A stretch of DNA of 37,086 bases from Lachnoclostridium sp. An138. GTDB taxonomy: Bacteria; Bacillota; Clostridia; Lachnospirales; Lachnospiraceae. Below are positions 15,689 through 23,975 of this stretch, piece by piece; within the stretch, counting starts at the first letter, position 1, and each line of letters opens with the position of its first letter. The notes beneath the pieces are model-generated. The model had not been told where the DNA came from. It ran no database searches and saw only the letters and a list, made by a program, of their open reading frames with translations. The position numbers and the translations under genes are program-made. Location: positions 1 through 37,086 of the forward strand of contig NZ_NFLF01000028.1 in NCBI RefSeq assembly GCF_002160765.1, given 5' to 3'.

Positions 15689-16615
15689 CTACATCGTCAT
15701 CTGATTCTTTTCTATCAATTCTGGCGGAGGTTTCGTCATTGCCTTAAGATCCTCATTCCAATCCTTTTGATATGGCAAGAGCGGGAATACTTTTCCGTAT
15801 CCCCGCTCTTCCAAATGCTGTTTTATTCTTTTTTCTGCTTTTAATCCGGCTTCATCATTATCTAAGCACAAGATCACCTGATTAATCTGAGGGGCGTCTG
15901 ACAAGAGCTGCATAAGGGCATGCTCTGCCACACCGCAAAGGCTTACATAGCTGTGCTCCTGCCAATGGTCCGGACACATCGTAATAAAAGACAACATATC
16001 TATCGGCGCTTCAAAAACATAAACGGTATCACGCTGCCCAATCCAATGAAAGCTGTATCTGGGATCTCCTCCTTCTACATTTCCCTTGTATGGCTCACCT
16101 CTTGTATAGGTCCCGCGCTTATGTGCATGACGGGCAACTCCATCCGTATCATACCCGACAAATACTGCATTATGATATTTCGCATCCTCATACAGCATCT
16201 TTGCTTTCACAAATGCCGACACAATATCTTTGTCCAGGCAGCGCGTCTTGGTGAGATAAGCATATACCCGCCGCATATCAGTATGAGCTTTTGGCAAGGT
16301 AAACGGTTTTGACAGTTCCGGCTCCTTATTCTGTGCTCTCTGGTATACCTGTCCCTGCTCACCTCCCAAAAGCATAGTTACTGCTTCCGGAAAACTCGTA
16401 TGATAAAACATCTGCACGAAGTCAATAGCGCCGCCTCCGTTCTCCGCAGCATGGTCATACCATCTATTTCCCCGGATAGTAATGCTATGATCAGAATCAA
16501 GTCTCTTGTCTCTGCCGGAGCGAAGCAGTTTTTCTCCCCGGCGAGTTAAAAAATCCTCCAGATCCACCATATTGGCTCGCTGTTTCTGTTCTTCTGCAAA
16601 ATGAATATATCCGAT
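15689..16615 (-). CDS. DUF3991/Toprim domain protein (primase-like)
   Basis: The first ATG is at 16570 (MVDLEDFLTRRGEKLLRSGR), but in-frame sequence upstream (YIHFAEEQKQRAN) belongs to the conserved start of this family and has no ATG, GTG or TTG. GGGAAGG lies 9 nt before an ATC at 16615, so an isoleucine-codon start (ATC at 16615 or ATT at 16606) is likely. The N-terminal half has the DUF3991 zinc-finger-like region ITIRGNRWYDHAAENGGGAI; the C-terminal half is Toprim_2 with VYVFEAPIDMLSF and CLDNDEAGLKAEKRI. Such proteins are thought to prime or process transferred DNA. It lies between relaxase and VirD4. Confidence 0.85.
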   Translation of the reverse strand: MGYIHFAEEQKQRANMVDLEDFLTRRGEKLLRSGRDKRLDSDHSITIRGNRWYDHAAENGGGAIDFVQMFYHTSFPEAVTMLLGGEQGQVYQRAQNKEPELSKPFTLPKAHTDMRRVYAYLTKTRCLDKDIVSAFVKAKMLYEDAKYHNAVFVGYDTDGVARHAHKRGTYTRGEPYKGNVEGGDPRYSFHWIGQRDTVYVFEAPIDMLSFITMCPDHWQEHSYVSLCGVAEHALMQLLSDAPQINQVILCLDNDEAGLKAEKRIKQHLEERGYGKVFPLLPYQKDWNEDLKAMTKPPPELIEKNQMTM

Positions 16616-16630
16616 ACTTTCACACCTTCC

Positions 16631-19360
16631 CTAATATATTTTCTGAACAGGCTCTTGATCATCTTCCTTATGTCCCTGGGCATGCTTTTTCTCTGCCAGC
16701 CTGCGTCTGCGCTTTCTGTCAATACGATAAATACTTCCGCTTGTATTTCTCTGATAATCTTCCTGGAACAGCTTCTCCAGATGTCGAAGAAGTCTGGTCG
16801 CTGTAAGAATTGCAGATGGTTCATGCGATGAATCCATGCGATCCAGAAAAAACTGTGCATAGATATTTCCCTGCTCTGCCGAAGCCCTCAGATAGTGTAC
16901 TGCCTTTTCTCTGTCCTGCGGAATATCATAGCCATAAAGATACAGCTTTCCCAGAGTGTATTGTGCGTACTGGTTTCCTTTTTCTGCGGCTGTTTCCATC
17001 CACCGAATCCCCTTCTCCACATCTTTAGGCAGAAATTCCTCCGAGAGATATAATTTTCCCAGCTGATACGCCGCATACTCATTCTCCTGTTCTGCGGCCA
17101 TTTTGAAATAGGCTTCTGCTTTTTTCACATCCTGTGTGACATATTTCCCCTGCAGGTATATTTTGCCCAGACGATATTGTGCATTCTGATTCCCATTATC
17201 ATCAGCTGCGATTTTCATCCATTCGACCGCCTGCTCCAGATCGCCCGTTCCGATATCCAGCCAGAGCTTTGCCAGAGCATACTGCGCATATGGATTTCCC
17301 AGCTTCACTGCCTGTTTCCAGTATTCTTCAGCAAGCACATCGTTCTTCTCTGTTCCCGTTCCGGTATGGAGCATCCATCCAAGACGGTACTGTAACTTAT
17401 CATCGCTGCTCTTTTCCTCCATCAAAGAAAATCCTGAGAATGCATCCTTAAAGTATTCATATGCCAGAACAGCATTTTTCCTGACTCCGGTTCCATCCCT
17501 CAGCATTTTGGCCAGAGCATATCCAGCATAAGGATTTCCCTGTTTTGCTGAACACTCATAAAGCTCATATGCTTTCATGTAATTCTGCTTCACACCCTGT
17601 CCGCGGTAATATAAACCAGCCAAAGAGTATTGTGCATACTTATGCCCCATGGCTGCCGCTTTTTCGAGCCACTTTGCCGCTTCCTGATACCGCTGCTCTT
17701 TCTGCTCTTTCTCCGTCATTTTAGTATCGACCGATTCTGTCACTCCCAAATCCGCAGCATACATTTTGCCAATACGGTACCACAGATATGGCCGTTTCTT
17801 CTCTTCTTCTTTTGCTTCGGCAAAGCGGAAAGCCAACAGAGCCTTTGCATACCACCTATGTGCAGTCTGCGAATCTGCGTCACAGCCTAAACCGTCCGCA
17901 TACATGCGGCCCAAATCGTACATGGCAAGTGCATTTCCGGTTTCAGCTTCACGTAGAAACAATTCAAGTGCCTGAGCAAAATTTTGCTTTGTTCTTTCAC
18001 TTCCGTACAGATATGCCCGTGCCAATTTATATTCCTCGTTCCAATCAGCATAAAAACTCGTTTCCACCGGAAAGTCATGCTTATTCGATTCTTCTTTCTC
18101 ATATCTTTCCCCTATGTCGTATAGCTCAGGCAGTTCCTGCTCAAACGACTCAGCTTCTTCCATGTGTGAATCTGATTGTTTATCCGATCCTATAGCTTCT
18201 GCCGCATACTCTTTTACTTGGAATTCATCCTCAAATGTAATACTGTGCTCTGCTATCTTCAGTGCTTCCTGAATTACCATGTTTTTGAGGCTTTTGAATT
18301 GTTTCTGTTCCGAAAGCGGAGGCAGAGGAGACCGCTTGCTCTGATAGACAGAAAGGAGCTCATTCTGCCAGTTTCCCCATGTCTGGTACAGCTCGGAAAC
18401 TCTGGGATCTTTCTCCAGCTCATCTACAATCTGGTCAATCAGATTCTTCACATCCCGTATTAGATAACCATAAACCTTTTTCCCGGAAGTTTTCTGCAGA
18501 CGTTTTGAAAGCTCCAGTATCATTTCTTCTATCCTGGTACTAGCCAGAGTGCCAGAATGCAGAACCTCCCGTTTCTCCCTCAGCACTTCTTCCACGCCCG
18601 ATTTCAACTCTGCGCGCGCCTGATTCTGTCCTTCATAAATATTTGCAAAGTCCTGACGGAAAATATCATGTGTCAGCTCCGAACGCATTGCTTCTATGGA
18701 TTTCTCCGTCAGATACCCGTCATTATCTTTCACAGAGTATATCATTAGATGAACATGAGGATGGTGTCCCTCATTATGAAAAGCTGCATACCATCTAAGA
18801 TTTGCGCTGTCGATTTTCATGTGTTTGCAAAACATAGAACGTTTGGATCGGAGCAGTGCCATCCATTGGACTGCGCTGTCATAGCCAAGTCTGGCCGCAT
18901 CCTCCCGCCGCAGGGAAATCACATGTGTCCAGACAGGTCCTTTGTGAGCAGCCACATCCTCCTGTACCTGCTTTATAATTACCGGTTTCCCCGCGTCTGT
19001 AAACAGACCATGCTCTCCGATCCGTTCCACGCGGGGACGATGCGCAATGTAGTCTACATAATTTTTTCGCTTCTCCAAAAGCTCCATGCTCTGCTCCAGC
19101 GCACAGGTGATAAATTCTGAAGCATTTCCCATGGTAGGTTTCAATAAAAAATCCGCATATTCCAGCATATTTCGGGCATCTGGGATATCACGGATTACCT
19201 GCGCAATTATTCTTTTCTGATTTTGAGAAGCAGGAAGACTGTTTCTTGCTCCTTCTATCTTTTCTACACCCTCCCTGGTACTGATGTAGCGGACATAATT
19301 TTTAAAGTGCTCTGTAGGTGCGTCCCGAATATATCGGGAAGTAAAAATCAGTTTTGGCAA
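16631..19360 (-). CDS. MobP-type relaxase fused to Sel1-like repeats
   Basis: The TTG at 19360 follows GAGGAG by 8 nt and gives the family's usual N-terminus, LPKLIFTSRYIRDAP. Residues 1-330 resemble MobP3/MobL relaxases, with HNEGHHPHVHLMIYS (about 195-209) providing the metal-binding His triad and a candidate nicking Tyr among the Tyr residues near the N-terminus. After a coiled linker, residues about 443-841 are roughly ten Sel1-like repeats (A-x-YxLGKxYLxG pattern: YDLGRMYADG, YSLAGLYYRGQG, YRLGKIYLQG, YTLGKLYLYG), and a basic tail follows. The relaxase nicks oriT and pilots the strand; Sel1 repeats are protein-binding scaffolds. At 909 residues it is more than twice the length of a bare relaxase. 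Confidence 0.88.
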   Translation of the reverse strand: MPKLIFTSRYIRDAPTEHFKNYVRYISTREGVEKIEGARNSLPASQNQKRIIAQVIRDIPDARNMLEYADFLLKPTMGNASEFITCALEQSMELLEKRKNYVDYIAHRPRVERIGEHGLFTDAGKPVIIKQVQEDVAAHKGPVWTHVISLRREDAARLGYDSAVQWMALLRSKRSMFCKHMKIDSANLRWYAAFHNEGHHPHVHLMIYSVKDNDGYLTEKSIEAMRSELTHDIFRQDFANIYEGQNQARAELKSGVEEVLREKREVLHSGTLASTRIEEMILELSKRLQKTSGKKVYGYLIRDVKNLIDQIVDELEKDPRVSELYQTWGNWQNELLSVYQSKRSPLPPLSEQKQFKSLKNMVIQEALKIAEHSITFEDEFQVKEYAAEAIGSDKQSDSHMEEAESFEQELPELYDIGERYEKEESNKHDFPVETSFYADWNEEYKLARAYLYGSERTKQNFAQALELFLREAETGNALAMYDLGRMYADGLGCDADSQTAHRWYAKALLAFRFAEAKEEEKKRPYLWYRIGKMYAADLGVTESVDTKMTEKEQKEQRYQEAAKWLEKAAAMGHKYAQYSLAGLYYRGQGVKQNYMKAYELYECSAKQGNPYAGYALAKMLRDGTGVRKNAVLAYEYFKDAFSGFSLMEEKSSDDKLQYRLGWMLHTGTGTEKNDVLAEEYWKQAVKLGNPYAQYALAKLWLDIGTGDLEQAVEWMKIAADDNGNQNAQYRLGKIYLQGKYVTQDVKKAEAYFKMAAEQENEYAAYQLGKLYLSEEFLPKDVEKGIRWMETAAEKGNQYAQYTLGKLYLYGYDIPQDREKAVHYLRASAEQGNIYAQFFLDRMDSSHEPSAILTATRLLRHLEKLFQEDYQRNTSGSIYRIDRKRRRRLAEKKHAQGHKEDDQEPVQKIY

Positions 19361-19461
19361 TATACATGCTCCTCTCTCATGAGACACAAAATAAGCTGCT
19401 GATATCAGCTGCTTGTTAGAAAATATATGAGCATTGATGATACTAGAGGTGCCTGATTAAT

Positions 19462-20394
19462 CTATACCTGATACTCCTCAAACCTTTTCACTGTATGAAA
19501 TATTCTTCTGTTATTCACCCATCGTTGCATTTGTCTGACGACATCATTTTTATTTGTCGATCCTTTATTATAGATCATTACATACGGATTATATCCCATA
19601 TCTCTCAGTGTATAGATCCTCTCCAAATCCTGATCGATAGTCGTATCAAAATTGGTTAGCACAAAAACACTGGTTTTCTGAGGTCCCCATCCGGTAATCT
19701 CCTTGAACATTCTGAATTTTGGTAGTACCACATCCTTGTCTTCGTAGCGATCCCAAGCAAAATGGATACTGTCAATCTTCATCCGTTTTATCATTTTCGC
19801 TTTTTCCGCTGTCATCAACCGGATATCTACCCCCTGATTGATATTTACTTTGGCTTTACTGTCAATCAGCTGCTGTATTAGAGATTGCCAATCTTTACAA
19901 GCAATCAGGTTCGGATCACACAAAACTATCCTTTTCTGTCCATTCCAGAACTCTGACAGCTCTGAAACTTTTACAGCGTATGCTCCCTCCTTTGCTGCCA
20001 CATGACAGAACAAGCAGTTTCTCGGACATCCTCTGGTCAGAAAACCATAAGCAGTATCAGTACATAATTTCGGATACAAAGTATAGTCCGGATAAGTATG
20101 CTCGATCTCATCAGGCAGCTTAATATCCTTGTCTTTCTGGTATCGCTCCATTCCATTTATAGTCTCGATACAGTATCCTGTTCCACCTTTTATTACTTCA
20201 TCTGCCCGAATATGATATGGATAATCCTCAGTGAAGGAAAAAACTTTACTCATATACACCCTATCCAGGTGTCCAGAAAACAAAGGTTCATACCATTCTA
20301 CCATATCTCCATGTGCCTTATGCCATGCTGATAATTTCATCAAAGGAATATTAGGAAAGTGATGTCCATCTACATCTATTAACCCCACTTTCAT
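19462..20394 (-). CDS. Radical SAM protein of conjugative elements
   Basis: The ATG at 20394 (MKVGLIDVDGHHFPNIPLMK) is chosen because GGAG lies 9 nt upstream; two earlier ATGs overlap that site. The protein (310 residues) has the cluster-binding motif CPRNCLFC (Cys123, 127, 130) and an NINQGVDIRLM strand typical of the radical SAM barrel. No SPASM or B12 domain is seen. Related proteins are widespread in Firmicute mobile elements, and their substrate is not known to me. It lies between the relaxase gene and a terminator, with no obvious peptide substrate gene nearby. Confidence 0.8.
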   Translation of the reverse strand: MKVGLIDVDGHHFPNIPLMKLSAWHKAHGDMVEWYEPLFSGHLDRVYMSKVFSFTEDYPYHIRADEVIKGGTGYCIETINGMERYQKDKDIKLPDEIEHTYPDYTLYPKLCTDTAYGFLTRGCPRNCLFCHVAAKEGAYAVKVSELSEFWNGQKRIVLCDPNLIACKDWQSLIQQLIDSKAKVNINQGVDIRLMTAEKAKMIKRMKIDSIHFAWDRYEDKDVVLPKFRMFKEITGWGPQKTSVFVLTNFDTTIDQDLERIYTLRDMGYNPYVMIYNKGSTNKNDVVRQMQRWVNNRRIFHTVKRFEEYQV

Positions 20395-20415
20395 CTGCAT
20401 CATCTCCGCTGTTTA

Positions 20416-20457
20416 ATAAAAAAGAATGCAGCATAAATTAGAGCTTCTGCCGCATTC
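20416..20457 (-). terminator. Terminator upstream of the radical SAM gene
   Basis: GAATGC (20452-20457 as read leftward) pairs with GCATTC (20424-20429 region), followed on the minus strand by TTTTTTATT. It ends transcription from the small-gene group on the right and implies a separate promoter for the radical SAM/relaxase block. Confidence 0.55.
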
Positions 20458-20622
20458 TTTCATTTCACTGTTCAACACCTTCTACAATATTTCCAGTTCT
20501 ATTAACAGTTTTACTTCTTCCTTTATATCTCACTTGTAAAAGTATTCGGAACACAATACCGGAATCGCACCCCGAAGTCCATATCCAAATGTCACAATTT
20601 CTTCATTACTTCCCCGTATATT

Positions 20623-20910
20623 CTACAGCACTCCCAGACCTTTGAGTAACTCTACGCAATCCTTTGCCCCCTGCACATACAGGTATTCACACTCATCCTG
20701 CGCTGCCAAATGAGTTTTTGTAATATAGTCATCCAGTACCTGACGGTCTTCAGGAGATAGTTTGGCCATTATCTCCTGCTTTTTCTTGGACAGCTCAAGC
20801 AGTTCCTGATAGTTATTCTGTTCTTCCTCGTTGAATCGCTCCCTGCGCTGCACCAGTGCATGCTCTGTCATTTCTTGAAGAACCATTTGATATATTTCCT
20901 TTTTATCCAT
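20623..20910 (-). CDS. Small helical protein, DUF6809-like
   Basis: The 95-residue protein is predicted to be all helical and charged (NNYQELLELSKKKQEIMAKL, then EDRQVLDDYITKTHLAAQDE), and ends VELLKGLGVL. It looks like the small accessory proteins called DUF6809 that occur in Clostridia and their mobile elements; I am not certain of the family number. AGGAGAGAG precedes the ATG at a normal distance. No function is known. It is read in the same direction as the RHH protein upstream. Confidence 0.6.
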   Translation of the reverse strand: MDKKEIYQMVLQEMTEHALVQRRERFNEEEQNNYQELLELSKKKQEIMAKLSPEDRQVLDDYITKTHLAAQDECEYLYVQGAKDCVELLKGLGVL

Positions 20911-20990
20911 ACTTCTCTCTCCTTTTTAATCTAGAATAAACGAATTTTATATAGACAGTCCATAACAACAATCAAAAAAATTCCGTATTC

Positions 20991-21404
20991 TCAGCTTTCT
21001 CTTTTCTGATACCTGTATGCACTCTCGAAATCAATGGTACCGTTAATCCGTTTGACCTCTTCCACACATTTGGCATGCAATTTTTTTAATGCCACCTCAT
21101 CAATATCATGAGAATACGCAATCACCTGCGACAGTTTCGCAAGCTCCACTGCTATCTTAAAGTCCATTCGGGCCAGACGATTTTCGCTGTCCTGTACGGT
21201 TCCAAGCATCACCGAGGAAATTGCCTGCAACAAATAGTCCTCTGCTTTTTGCGATGTAAGAAATCCCAGATAAAACCGCAGAGCATCCTCAATCAATTCT
21301 GTCCTGCTTTGCACAGTACCGTCTTTCACATATGCATCTGCCAATGTGACCAGCTCTGTGTCTATCCGAACAGAAAACTTGCTCTTATCCGCATTTCCGC
21401 TCAT
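20991..21404 (-). CDS. Ribbon-helix-helix DNA-binding protein, possible relaxosome accessory
   Basis: The first 50 residues form a ribbon-helix-helix: KFSVRIDTELVTLADAYVKD (strand and helix A) and SRTELIEDALRFYLGFL (helix B). The remaining 85 residues are helical. The ATG has GGGAGG 5 nt upstream. In conjugative systems RHH proteins often bind oriT next to the nick site and recruit the relaxase, and here the gene directly borders the unusual non-coding block at 21405-21771, which fits that role. Autoregulation is a common alternative. Confidence 0.75.
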   Translation of the reverse strand: MSGNADKSKFSVRIDTELVTLADAYVKDGTVQSRTELIEDALRFYLGFLTSQKAEDYLLQAISSVMLGTVQDSENRLARMDFKIAVELAKLSQVIAYSHDIDEVALKKLHAKCVEEVKRINGTIDFESAYRYQKRES

Positions 21405-21771
21405 ATCTCCCTCCCTTCTACCTGATTATTAAAAAGCCACCTTCAAAAATCGAAAGATTCCTGTTGACTCCGTTTGTCCGGCGGCATGAGCCACTCGCTT
21501 TTCCAAAACCGGATTTTCCGGGTGCCGGCAGAAATTCCCGCACGGCTTTGCCGGGCGGTGTGAATCGGGCTAGGTGGCTTTCCAAGCCACCTGCCCTTTA
21601 ACCTGCACACTTTTCGACCTTACTCTGCTTCTATATTTTGGGAAGCATAATGCATATATGGAGCCTATACCCAGCCGTCCTTCACACGCGCCCAACGTTT
21701 CAGAAAACTGCCAGAGGGGTACACGAGTTCCACTCCCATCAACAAAAGCCGACACAGCGGCACACAGGGCC
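21405..21771. other. GC-rich non-coding block, candidate oriT
   Basis: About 370 bp between two small DNA-associated genes, more GC-rich than the flanks and full of inverted repeats. The clearest is AGGTGGCTT-TCC-AAGCCACCT (21572-21592). Its right arm AAGCCACCT is repeated at about 21434-21442. GC-rich stems such as CCGGATTTTCCGG and CCCGCAC...GCCGGGCGG lie between. The open frame at 21570-21815 on the minus strand is rich in Cys, Ser and Arg, lacks a ribosome binding site and is probably not a gene. Location and structure suit an origin of transfer, but the nick site cannot be assigned by eye. Confidence 0.4.
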
Positions 21772-22068
21772 TCACACGGGCATAAGGTGATCTTCTGCTT
21801 TCTCAGCCTGTGCATCTTCGCTTCTGAGAGTTCTTACTCTGTGTGCCGAAGACCGCGCTGACCTTCGAGATGCCTCCTTTCCGCCCCCGTCACGCGCCAC
21901 TTTATCGTCAATATACTCGCGGGTAGCCTGTGGCACGTATTTTTCGTAAAGCCGATGCATTGTGTCATTCAGTTCTTCCTGCAGATCAGCCTCTTTCTTT
22001 CCCATGTGGAAAACCAAAGCATCCAGTTTCTCAGCATTAAATGTCACTGTTAACGTCGCATTTTTCAA
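21772..22068 (-). CDS. Small conserved ICE protein, DUF6103-like
   Basis: The 98-residue protein starts at a TTG with GGAGG 9 nt upstream. Its N-terminal half (ATLTVTFNAEKLDALVFHMG, then EELNDTMHRLYEKYVPQATR) is the conserved part of a small family seen in clostridial conjugative elements. The C-terminal third is basic and low complexity (GGGKEASRRSARSSAHRVR), suited to nucleic acid contact. Function unknown. It sits on the other side of the candidate oriT from the RHH gene. Confidence 0.65.
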   Translation of the reverse strand: MKNATLTVTFNAEKLDALVFHMGKKEADLQEELNDTMHRLYEKYVPQATREYIDDKVARDGGGKEASRRSARSSAHRVRTLRSEDAQAEKAEDHLMPV

Positions 22069-22084
22069 TAATTTCCGCCTCCTT

Positions 22085-22924
22085 TTACATATCCATTTCC
22101 TGTATCAACAGCGATTTTTTTACTTCGCATACCATCAAATAACAATCAAATTTTTGCAACCTTTCTGCTGATATATTCTCCAGCTCAATTTCAATGCCAT
22201 AACCTTTCCTCTGAATGGATTTTACTTTTGCGTTAAAGATATCACCCCATCTCTCCAGTTCCTTTTTCCCGACATCCAGATTCCAAACCCGACTAACCGG
22301 AATAAAGCCTACATCTTTCGGATGCATTAAATAGATGTCAGAGTATTCATTCAGTTTCATTACATCTGCTAATGTTGGTACGGTTCTAAACTCCAGTTGA
22401 TATCTCACCGTCAGGCCTTCTGCATCCATTTCCATGACTAAAACTTCCGGCCGTTCCTCAAGCATTTTCCCAAGCATATCTTGTAAGAATGTATTTCCAC
22501 TTACAGGTATTCCAATCTGACTCTCCAGTTCTTCAAAGCTCAAACGCCTGGATTCGTCCGTGATATTTCGGAATCTTTCATTTACTATAAAATCCACCAT
22601 ATCGGCCAGCTTCCGGTTCATCGCATATAGAGAAGGATAGGAAAGTGCCGTTGCGTCCGGCACATATGACGCGTATCTTGCATAATCATATCCATCGCTC
22701 TCTATCAAAATTCCATCTGTTCTACCTTCTGCCATGACCAAAAGGCAATGATAAATACCGTAAAAATCCGGATACATCAAGTCTTTATTATCCGCAATAA
22801 AGTCCTTATCTTCCATTGGATTTCCCAGCATTGAAGCAAATTCTTCTTTCGGAATCCAAATAGTCTTCTCTATTACAAAATTCCGCAGATGAAATTGCGG
22901 CTTTCTATCAAACGTTGTGTACAT
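22085..22924 (-). CDS. Conserved ICE protein, DUF6329-like
   Basis: The ATG at 22924 is chosen because GGAGG lies 4 nt before it; longer open frame upstream overlaps the NlpC/P60 gene and is a shadow. The 279-residue protein has an MYTTFDRKPQFHLRNFVIEK start and alternating strands and helices (SRLSFEELESQIGIPVSGNT is a helical part, VGFIPVSRVWNLDVGKKELE another). I believe it belongs to a family named DUF6329 that accompanies this type of transfer module. No catalytic motif is seen. Start and upstream stop nearly overlap, so it is co-translated with the wall hydrolase. Confidence 0.6.
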   Translation of the reverse strand: MYTTFDRKPQFHLRNFVIEKTIWIPKEEFASMLGNPMEDKDFIADNKDLMYPDFYGIYHCLLVMAEGRTDGILIESDGYDYARYASYVPDATALSYPSLYAMNRKLADMVDFIVNERFRNITDESRRLSFEELESQIGIPVSGNTFLQDMLGKMLEERPEVLVMEMDAEGLTVRYQLEFRTVPTLADVMKLNEYSDIYLMHPKDVGFIPVSRVWNLDVGKKELERWGDIFNAKVKSIQRKGYGIEIELENISAERLQKFDCYLMVCEVKKSLLIQEMDM

Positions 22925-22935
22925 CTGTCCTCCTG

Positions 22936-23937
22936 TCAAACGGATAATCTGCCACAGGCATAATAGTGTCTGGACCAGTATGGAGAATCTATATCTGCGT
23001 ACCCAATCGGATTCCCGGCATGGAGCATCTGCCCGTTCCCTACATAAATTCCGAGATGTGTCACTGTGCTTCCGGAAGCATAGGTCCCGGAAAAAAATAT
23101 CAAATCTCCCGGCTGCGCTTCGTCTCTGGAAATTACTGCACAGCGATTGAATATCCCCTGTGCTGTAGTCCTGGGCAGATAAGCCACCCTTGCCTGCGAA
23201 TATACCCAACAGACATAACCACTGCAGTCAAATCCGGTTGCCGGGGTACTGCCTCCCCATACATACGGCATGCCGATATACTTTTCAGCCTCAGTAATCA
23301 ACGCCGCGAGACTCCCGTCTCCCAATGCTTCTCCCGCAACAAGCCCGTTTTCTCCTGACTGCGCCAGTGTATAAATCCTCTGGGCATTCGACTCATTCTC
23401 CAGTGTGATTTCCCGCCCCAGTGTGGCAGACAGGTTTGCATAAACTGTTTCCAAGTTTGAAATCGGTATGGCCACGGTATAAAGATTACCCTCATCGTCT
23501 TCTCGTTCTTCGTAATCTACAAAACAGTCTACAAAAGTGTGATAGCTTCCCGCCCCCGCCTGAGCCGCGCCGAAAAACAGAGAATAGAAGATAGCTTTCA
23601 CGCGATACGCGTCTACTGTCCCACCCTCAGCCATACTGTTTATTTCAGAAATGATTCCATCCAATTCCCTGAAACTACTCTGCATTTGCTCGATATAGTT
23701 TCGGTACTCTGTCGGCATCTGGGCAGAGACATAGCCGCCATGAAATGTCTGACGTACTGCGGCGGTATTGTGATTTGCTGCACCTGACAATGCACATAGG
23801 ATAACAGCAATAATGAGAATAAACGGCATCAAAACTGCTGCAACCACAGAAAGAATCGCTGTCCTTACTCGCTTATCTGTTGCCGCCGCAAGTGAGGCTT
23901 TCACAATTATTATAGCGGCTGGCGCCGCCATAGACAT
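22936..23937 (-). CDS. T4SS-associated NlpC/P60 peptidoglycan hydrolase
   Basis: A single N-terminal membrane segment at residues 27-50 (ILSVVAAVLMPFILIIAVIL) anchors the protein. A helical stalk follows, and residues about 205-333 form a C40 NlpC/P60 domain: YIGMPYVWGGSTPATGFDCS contains the catalytic Cys (about 238), VTHLGIYVGNGQMLHAG the His (about 293) with the usual third polar residue after it. This is the Gram-positive counterpart of VirB1: it opens the cell wall for the conjugation channel. Unlike the hydrolases at 4761-13332 it has a proper membrane anchor. It follows VirB4 in the operon. Confidence 0.88.
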   Translation of the reverse strand: MSMAAPAAIIIVKASLAAATDKRVRTAILSVVAAVLMPFILIIAVILCALSGAANHNTAAVRQTFHGGYVSAQMPTEYRNYIEQMQSSFRELDGIISEINSMAEGGTVDAYRVKAIFYSLFFGAAQAGAGSYHTFVDCFVDYEEREDDEGNLYTVAIPISNLETVYANLSATLGREITLENESNAQRIYTLAQSGENGLVAGEALGDGSLAALITEAEKYIGMPYVWGGSTPATGFDCSGYVCWVYSQARVAYLPRTTAQGIFNRCAVISRDEAQPGDLIFFSGTYASGSTVTHLGIYVGNGQMLHAGNPIGYADIDSPYWSRHYYACGRLSV

Positions 23938-23975
23938 TCCTCCCTTCCATTTTATCTGTCTGCTTTCTCCATCAG

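Noticed and set aside
19462-20394. Radical SAM gene as part of a RiPP pathway
   Set aside because: No SPASM domain, no precursor peptide gene beside it and no peptidase or exporter; such proteins are common in conjugative elements.
21570-21815. 81-codon minus-strand frame in the candidate oriT block
   Set aside because: No ribosome binding site, odd composition and overlap with the DUF6103-like gene.
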